Positions 36,068 through 39,460 of a stretch of 39,460 nucleotides of DNA are shown here, piece by piece. Below the pieces are notes generated by a model. That model searched no databases. It was not told where the DNA came from and was given only the letters and a program-made list of their open reading frames with translations. A program made the translations under genes and the position numbers. The stretch spans positions 1 to 39,460 of the forward strand of contig SXSX01000106.1 of the NCBI GenBank assembly GCA_005793295.1, given 5' to 3'. Every line of letters starts with the position of its first letter. Within the stretch, counting starts at the first letter, position 1. This stretch comes from Burkholderiales bacterium. GTDB taxonomy: Bacteria; Pseudomonadota; Gammaproteobacteria; Burkholderiales; Burkholderiaceae_C.

Positions 36068-36373
36068 TTAGGCTTTTTTAGCGTAGGCGCTGCACCAGCC
36101 TTTGCCAGCAACTTGTTTGCCCGCAAACAAGGGGCAGCCACCTGCTGCGTCGCCAGCCTTTGCTTGGTACAAAGCACATGTGATGCAGTTTTGACCGGCC
36201 GCAAATTTAGGGAACTTGACTTTGTCGACCTTGCTGGCATCGGCTTTGTAACCCAAGCCTACAGCGGCGGGATCTGTCTCGGCCAGCATGGGCGGCGCAG
36301 CAAATACGGAACCCGCAAGTAAAGCACTTGCACCCAAACCCAGTTGCGCTACGAATTCACGACGATTTGACAT
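36068..36373 (-). CDS. High-potential iron-sulfur protein (HiPIP), Tat-exported
   Basis: 101 aa; Tat-like MSNRREFVAQLGLGASALLAGSVFA; cluster ligands in NCITCALYQAKAGDAAGGCPLFAGKQVAGKGWCSAYAKKA. Confidence 0.92.
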   Translation of the reverse strand: MSNRREFVAQLGLGASALLAGSVFAAPPMLAETDPAAVGLGYKADASKVDKVKFPKFAAGQNCITCALYQAKAGDAAGGCPLFAGKQVAGKGWCSAYAKKA

Positions 36374-36452
36374 GGTATTTTTTCCAATGAAGTAAAGCCA
36401 GCAGCACCATAGCTGCGCAGCTGCAATTATTATCGCTTGCCTAGGGCATGGG

Positions 36453-36468
36453 ATTGATTCAAATCAAT
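36453..36468. promoter_or_regulatory. FNR-type palindrome ATTGAT-TCAA-ATCAAT upstream of the HiPIP gene
   Basis: Exact TTGAT-N4-ATCAA at 36454-36467; minus-strand TAATAA at 36432-36427 is placed as a plausible -10 for a site centred about -41.5. Confidence 0.65.
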
Positions 36469-36500
36469 GCCCTTGGGCGTCACTCGGCAACGGGCTGTAA

Positions 36501-37694
36501 TTAGCCTAAGGCCCGGCGCGTCAAAACCTCAAAGGCGGGAAGGGTTTTACCTTCCAAGACTTCTAAAAATGCGCCGCCGCCCGTGGATATATAGCCCATG
36601 TTCGACTCGATGCCATATTTCGCAATGGCAGCCAACGTGTCACCGCCCCCGGCAATACTAAAGGCGCTGGATTCGGCAATCGCATGGGCAATCACTTTCG
36701 TGCCATTTTCAAACGCAGCAAACTCAAACACCCCCACCGGGCCGTTCCTGACAATGGTGCCGGCTTGCTTGAGTTGAGCCGCCAATCGTTGCGCCGTTTG
36801 AGGCCCGATGTCCAAAATCAAATCATCGTCCGCCACGTCAGTTGCCGCTTTCACATTGGCCACGGCATCCGGCGCAAATGTTTTTGCTGTCACTACATCG
36901 GTCGGAATGGGAACGGCAGCGCCGCGGGCCTGCATTGCAGCAATCACGGCTTTGGCTTGGTCTAACAAATCTGGTTCTGCCAGGCTCTTTCCGATATTGA
37001 GGCCAGCAGCCAACATAAAGGTGTTGGCAATACCGCCACCCACAATGAGTTGGTCTACATTGGCGGCCAGGCTTTGCAAAATGGTGAGCTTGGTTGACAC
37101 CTTAGAGCCCGCCACAATCGCCACCAGCGGCCGCTTGGGCGCCAACAGGGCTTTTGAAATCGCATCCATCTCCGCAGCCAACAACGGGCCAGCGCAGGCT
37201 ATTTTTGCAAACTGCGCAATGCCGTAGGTGCTGGCCTCGGCGCGGTGCGCGGTGCCAAATGCATCGTGCACAAAAATATCACACAGCCCCGCCATTTTTC
37301 GCGACAAAGCTTCGTCGTTTTTCTTTTCGCCCACATTCACGCGACAGTTTTCAAGCAGAACCACTTGACCAGGAGCAACCGCCACGCCGTCAAGCCAGTG
37401 CGTGACCAACTTCACTTCGCGCCCCAGCAATGCGCCCAATCGCTCTGCCACCGGAGCCAAGGTATCGGCCGGATTGAACGCCCCTTCGGTAGGTCGGCCT
37501 AAATGCGAGGTCACCATCACGGCAGCTCCCGCGTCTAAAGCCATCTGGATACACGGCACGCTTGCCCGTACCCGCGTGTCCTCCGTGATCGCTCCGTTGG
37601 CGTCTTGCGGCACGTTGAGATCGGCGCGAATGAATACGCGTTGGCCAGCGACTCTGCCTTGGGCACATAAATCAGAAAAACGAAGAAAGTTCAT
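36501..37694 (-). CDS. pgk: Phosphoglycerate kinase
   Basis: [88 protein letters not shown]; start [13 protein letters not shown] at 37694. Confidence 0.97.
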   Translation of the reverse strand: MNFLRFSDLCAQGRVAGQRVFIRADLNVPQDANGAITEDTRVRASVPCIQMALDAGAAVMVTSHLGRPTEGAFNPADTLAPVAERLGALLGREVKLVTHWLDGVAVAPGQVVLLENCRVNVGEKKNDEALSRKMAGLCDIFVHDAFGTAHRAEASTYGIAQFAKIACAGPLLAAEMDAISKALLAPKRPLVAIVAGSKVSTKLTILQSLAANVDQLIVGGGIANTFMLAAGLNIGKSLAEPDLLDQAKAVIAAMQARGAAVPIPTDVVTAKTFAPDAVANVKAATDVADDDLILDIGPQTAQRLAAQLKQAGTIVRNGPVGVFEFAAFENGTKVIAHAIAESSAFSIAGGGDTLAAIAKYGIESNMGYISTGGGAFLEVLEGKTLPAFEVLTRRALG

Positions 37695-37728
37695 AGCGAT
37701 GTGAATATTGAAAAATGAAAAAACTAAT

Positions 37729-38103
37729 TTACCAACCCAAGCCAATATGTAAAGGCAGGTAGACCGCCATGCCTGAGATGATGGTGCCTAACACGGCTTG
37801 ACCCGCACCTTTGCGCCAGAAAAAATACAGGGCGCCACCTACGAAGCCATACAGCCGCGCATCCATCAGCGTATGAATAAACACGCCTTGGGTCATCACC
37901 ACTTCAGGAATTACCACAGCAGAAAGCGCAGCGATGGGCGCGTATTGCAAGCCCCGTTGCGCCCAACGGGGCAAGGTCCAAGGTGTATCGGAAATAAAGA
38001 AAAAAGACCGCGAAATCACAGTGATCACTGCCATCCAAAATATGGTCCACAAGGTATGGGCATCAGCATAAGCACTTAAGCCCGTGGTGAAAAAGTCCAT
38101 CAT
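37729..38103 (-). CDS. azlD: AzlD-family branched-chain amino acid transport subunit
   Basis: ~124 aa [36 protein letters not shown]...[16 protein letters not shown]-coupled to azlC. Confidence 0.85.
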   Translation of the reverse strand: MMDFFTTGLSAYADAHTLWTIFWMAVITVISRSFFFISDTPWTLPRWAQRGLQYAPIAALSAVVIPEVVMTQGVFIHTLMDARLYGFVGGALYFFWRKGAGQAVLGTIISGMAVYLPLHIGLGW

Positions 38104-38837
38104 GTCCTCTCCACGCTGGGCGCTTGGCTGGGTAGCTTTTCCAACAGCAAACACAGCGCCACTGCGGCAGCAATGGCCACCAAGATATTGAGTTTCAAGG
38201 GCAGCGCAAAGGCGGCGACTGCGGCGGTACCCGCTACGCCCGCCGACACCCAACGCAGCCGGCTCGTGGCCAGCGAGCACAAGATCCCGCTTAAAGCCAA
38301 AACGCCCGCAAAACCCAAGCCCCATGCAGTAGGGATAAAGTTTGCCAAGACGACCCCTAAAACACTGAAGCTGACCCAGCTGAACCAGTTGATCCCGCCA
38401 TTGCCTGCCAAGTACGCCATTTGGGCGGCGCGGCCTTCTTCGTCTTCTGCGGGCTTGGCAAAGCGTTTGACAAACAAAACGTAAGTGAGGTCAGCCGTGA
38501 AGTAGCCGGTGACCAAGCGTTGCCAGCGCGGCAAATGCATCACGAAAGGCCGCATGTGGGCGCTAAAGACCACAAACCGCAAATTCACGCAAAACGCCGT
38601 AGCCAAAATAATCCACATCGGCGCACCCGCTAGCAACAAAGGAATAGCTGCCAATTGCGAGCTTCCAGCAAACACCAATAGGCTCATGGCCAATGCTTCT
38701 ACCGTCGTCATGCCCGACTTGACCATGGCCACGCCCGTCATCAAGCCCCAAGCTGCGATGCCCGGGGCGACGCTGAGCATGTCGAAAAATCCTTGGCGAA
38801 ATTCTGGGCGACGCCGATTGGCAGACAAAAAGAACAT
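38100..38837 (-). CDS. azlC: AzlC-family branched-chain amino acid permease
   Basis: EFRQGFFDMLSVAPGIAAWGLMTGVAMVKSGMTTVEALAMSLLVFAGSSQLAAIPLLLAGAPMWIILATAFCVNLRFVVFSAHMRPF. Confidence 0.93.
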   Translation of the reverse strand: MFFLSANRRRPEFRQGFFDMLSVAPGIAAWGLMTGVAMVKSGMTTVEALAMSLLVFAGSSQLAAIPLLLAGAPMWIILATAFCVNLRFVVFSAHMRPFVMHLPRWQRLVTGYFTADLTYVLFVKRFAKPAEDEEGRAAQMAYLAGNGGINWFSWVSFSVLGVVLANFIPTAWGLGFAGVLALSGILCSLATSRLRWVSAGVAGTAAVAAFALPLKLNILVAIAAAVALCLLLEKLPSQAPSVERT

Positions 38838-39460
38838 CAGTTTGCATTTCCTATGGAAAAGTGGCTGCCTACAGCGACGTTGCAGCCGCGCAAAAAATCA
38901 GCAGCAGGCATGCGCTTGCTTCCTGGGCGTTGAAGTTGCGTTAGTCGCAGCATGCCGTGACCGCAGGCCACCACAATACCTTGCTCGCTGACCGCAAGCA
39001 CTTGGCCCGCAGTGGCGCTGGTTGAACTAGCCAAGGATGACACGTCCGCCATCTCCGACATCGACAGTTCCTGCGCCGCCCACACCTTGAATGTCTCACC
39101 TTGAAAATTTGTCTGCGCGACGGGAAAGGGGTCAAAGGCGCGAACCTGGCGGGCGATCTGCGCTGCATCGTGATTCCATTGAATCACCGCTTCGGATTTT
39201 TCAATTTTGTGTGCGTACGTAATGCCTTCTAGCGGTTGCGCTGTCGCACTCAGTGTCTCAGGATGTGCCAAAGCCCGAACCATCATTTGGGCGCCCAAAG
39301 TCGCTACACGGTCGTGCAAACTGGCGGTGGTTTCGGTTGCCGCGATGGCGATGCTTGTCTGAGCAAGCATGGCGCCAGTGTCTAGCCCTGCATCCATTTG
39401 CATGATCGTGACACCGCTGTGGCTATCGCCCGCCTCAATGGCCCGATGGATCGGCGCGGC
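38837..39460 (-). CDS. fmt: Methionyl-tRNA formyltransferase, C-terminal part (N-terminus beyond window)
   Basis: [72 protein letters not shown]-type sequence typical of Fmt; frame open to the window end. Confidence 0.93.
   Translation of the reverse strand, partial: [207 protein letters not shown]

Noticed and set aside
1-39460. CRISPR arrays, IS elements/transposases, integrases, tRNA or rRNA genes
   Set aside because: No direct-repeat arrays, transposase or integrase motifs, or recognisable cloverleaf/rRNA sequence were seen by eye; a tRNAscan and IS search would be needed for a firm negative.

Overview
The window looks like a compact betaproteobacterial (Burkholderiales/Comamonadaceae-like) chromosome segment; taxonomy is inferred from gene content only. 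Main content in order: (1) at 1-7187 on the minus strand, a tightly coupled operon encodes an ABC importer (periplasmic binding protein, ATPase, permease), a TauD/TfdA-type Fe(II)/2-oxoglutarate dioxygenase, a CoA-acylating-type aldehyde dehydrogenase with a C-terminal encapsulation-peptide-like helix, a tandem-domain BMC-T shell protein, an NTF2-like/Cys-rich fusion protein, an EutN/CcmL-type vertex protein and a truncated BMC-H shell protein. A divergent Cys-free Crp/Fnr-family regulator faces it across a perfect FNR-type palindrome. (2) Lrp-type regulator plus short PutA (no RHH domain), an orphan Bug-type binding protein and a choline-sulfatase-like enzyme. (3) An LPS/heteropolysaccharide cluster (GT2, MsbA-like exporter, polysaccharide deacetylase, methyltransferase, DUF6492-like, O-antigen ligase-like, GT2, double-GT4 fusion), AT-richer in its middle. 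(4) A biotinyl-domain/carboxyltransferase fusion, aminotransferase plus Bug protein, HigA-like antitoxin behind a decayed HigB remnant, PPOX-like protein, GlcD-like oxidase, LysR, PSD, DUF3567-like, DUF3108-like, DEAD-box helicase, HiPIP with an FNR-type site upstream, PGK, AzlD/AzlC and the C-terminal part of Fmt. The best candidate for an undescribed system is the dioxygenase- and importer-linked microcompartment operon at the left edge. It is cut by the window boundary, so its full enzyme set is unknown. All family calls are by eye; no searches were run.
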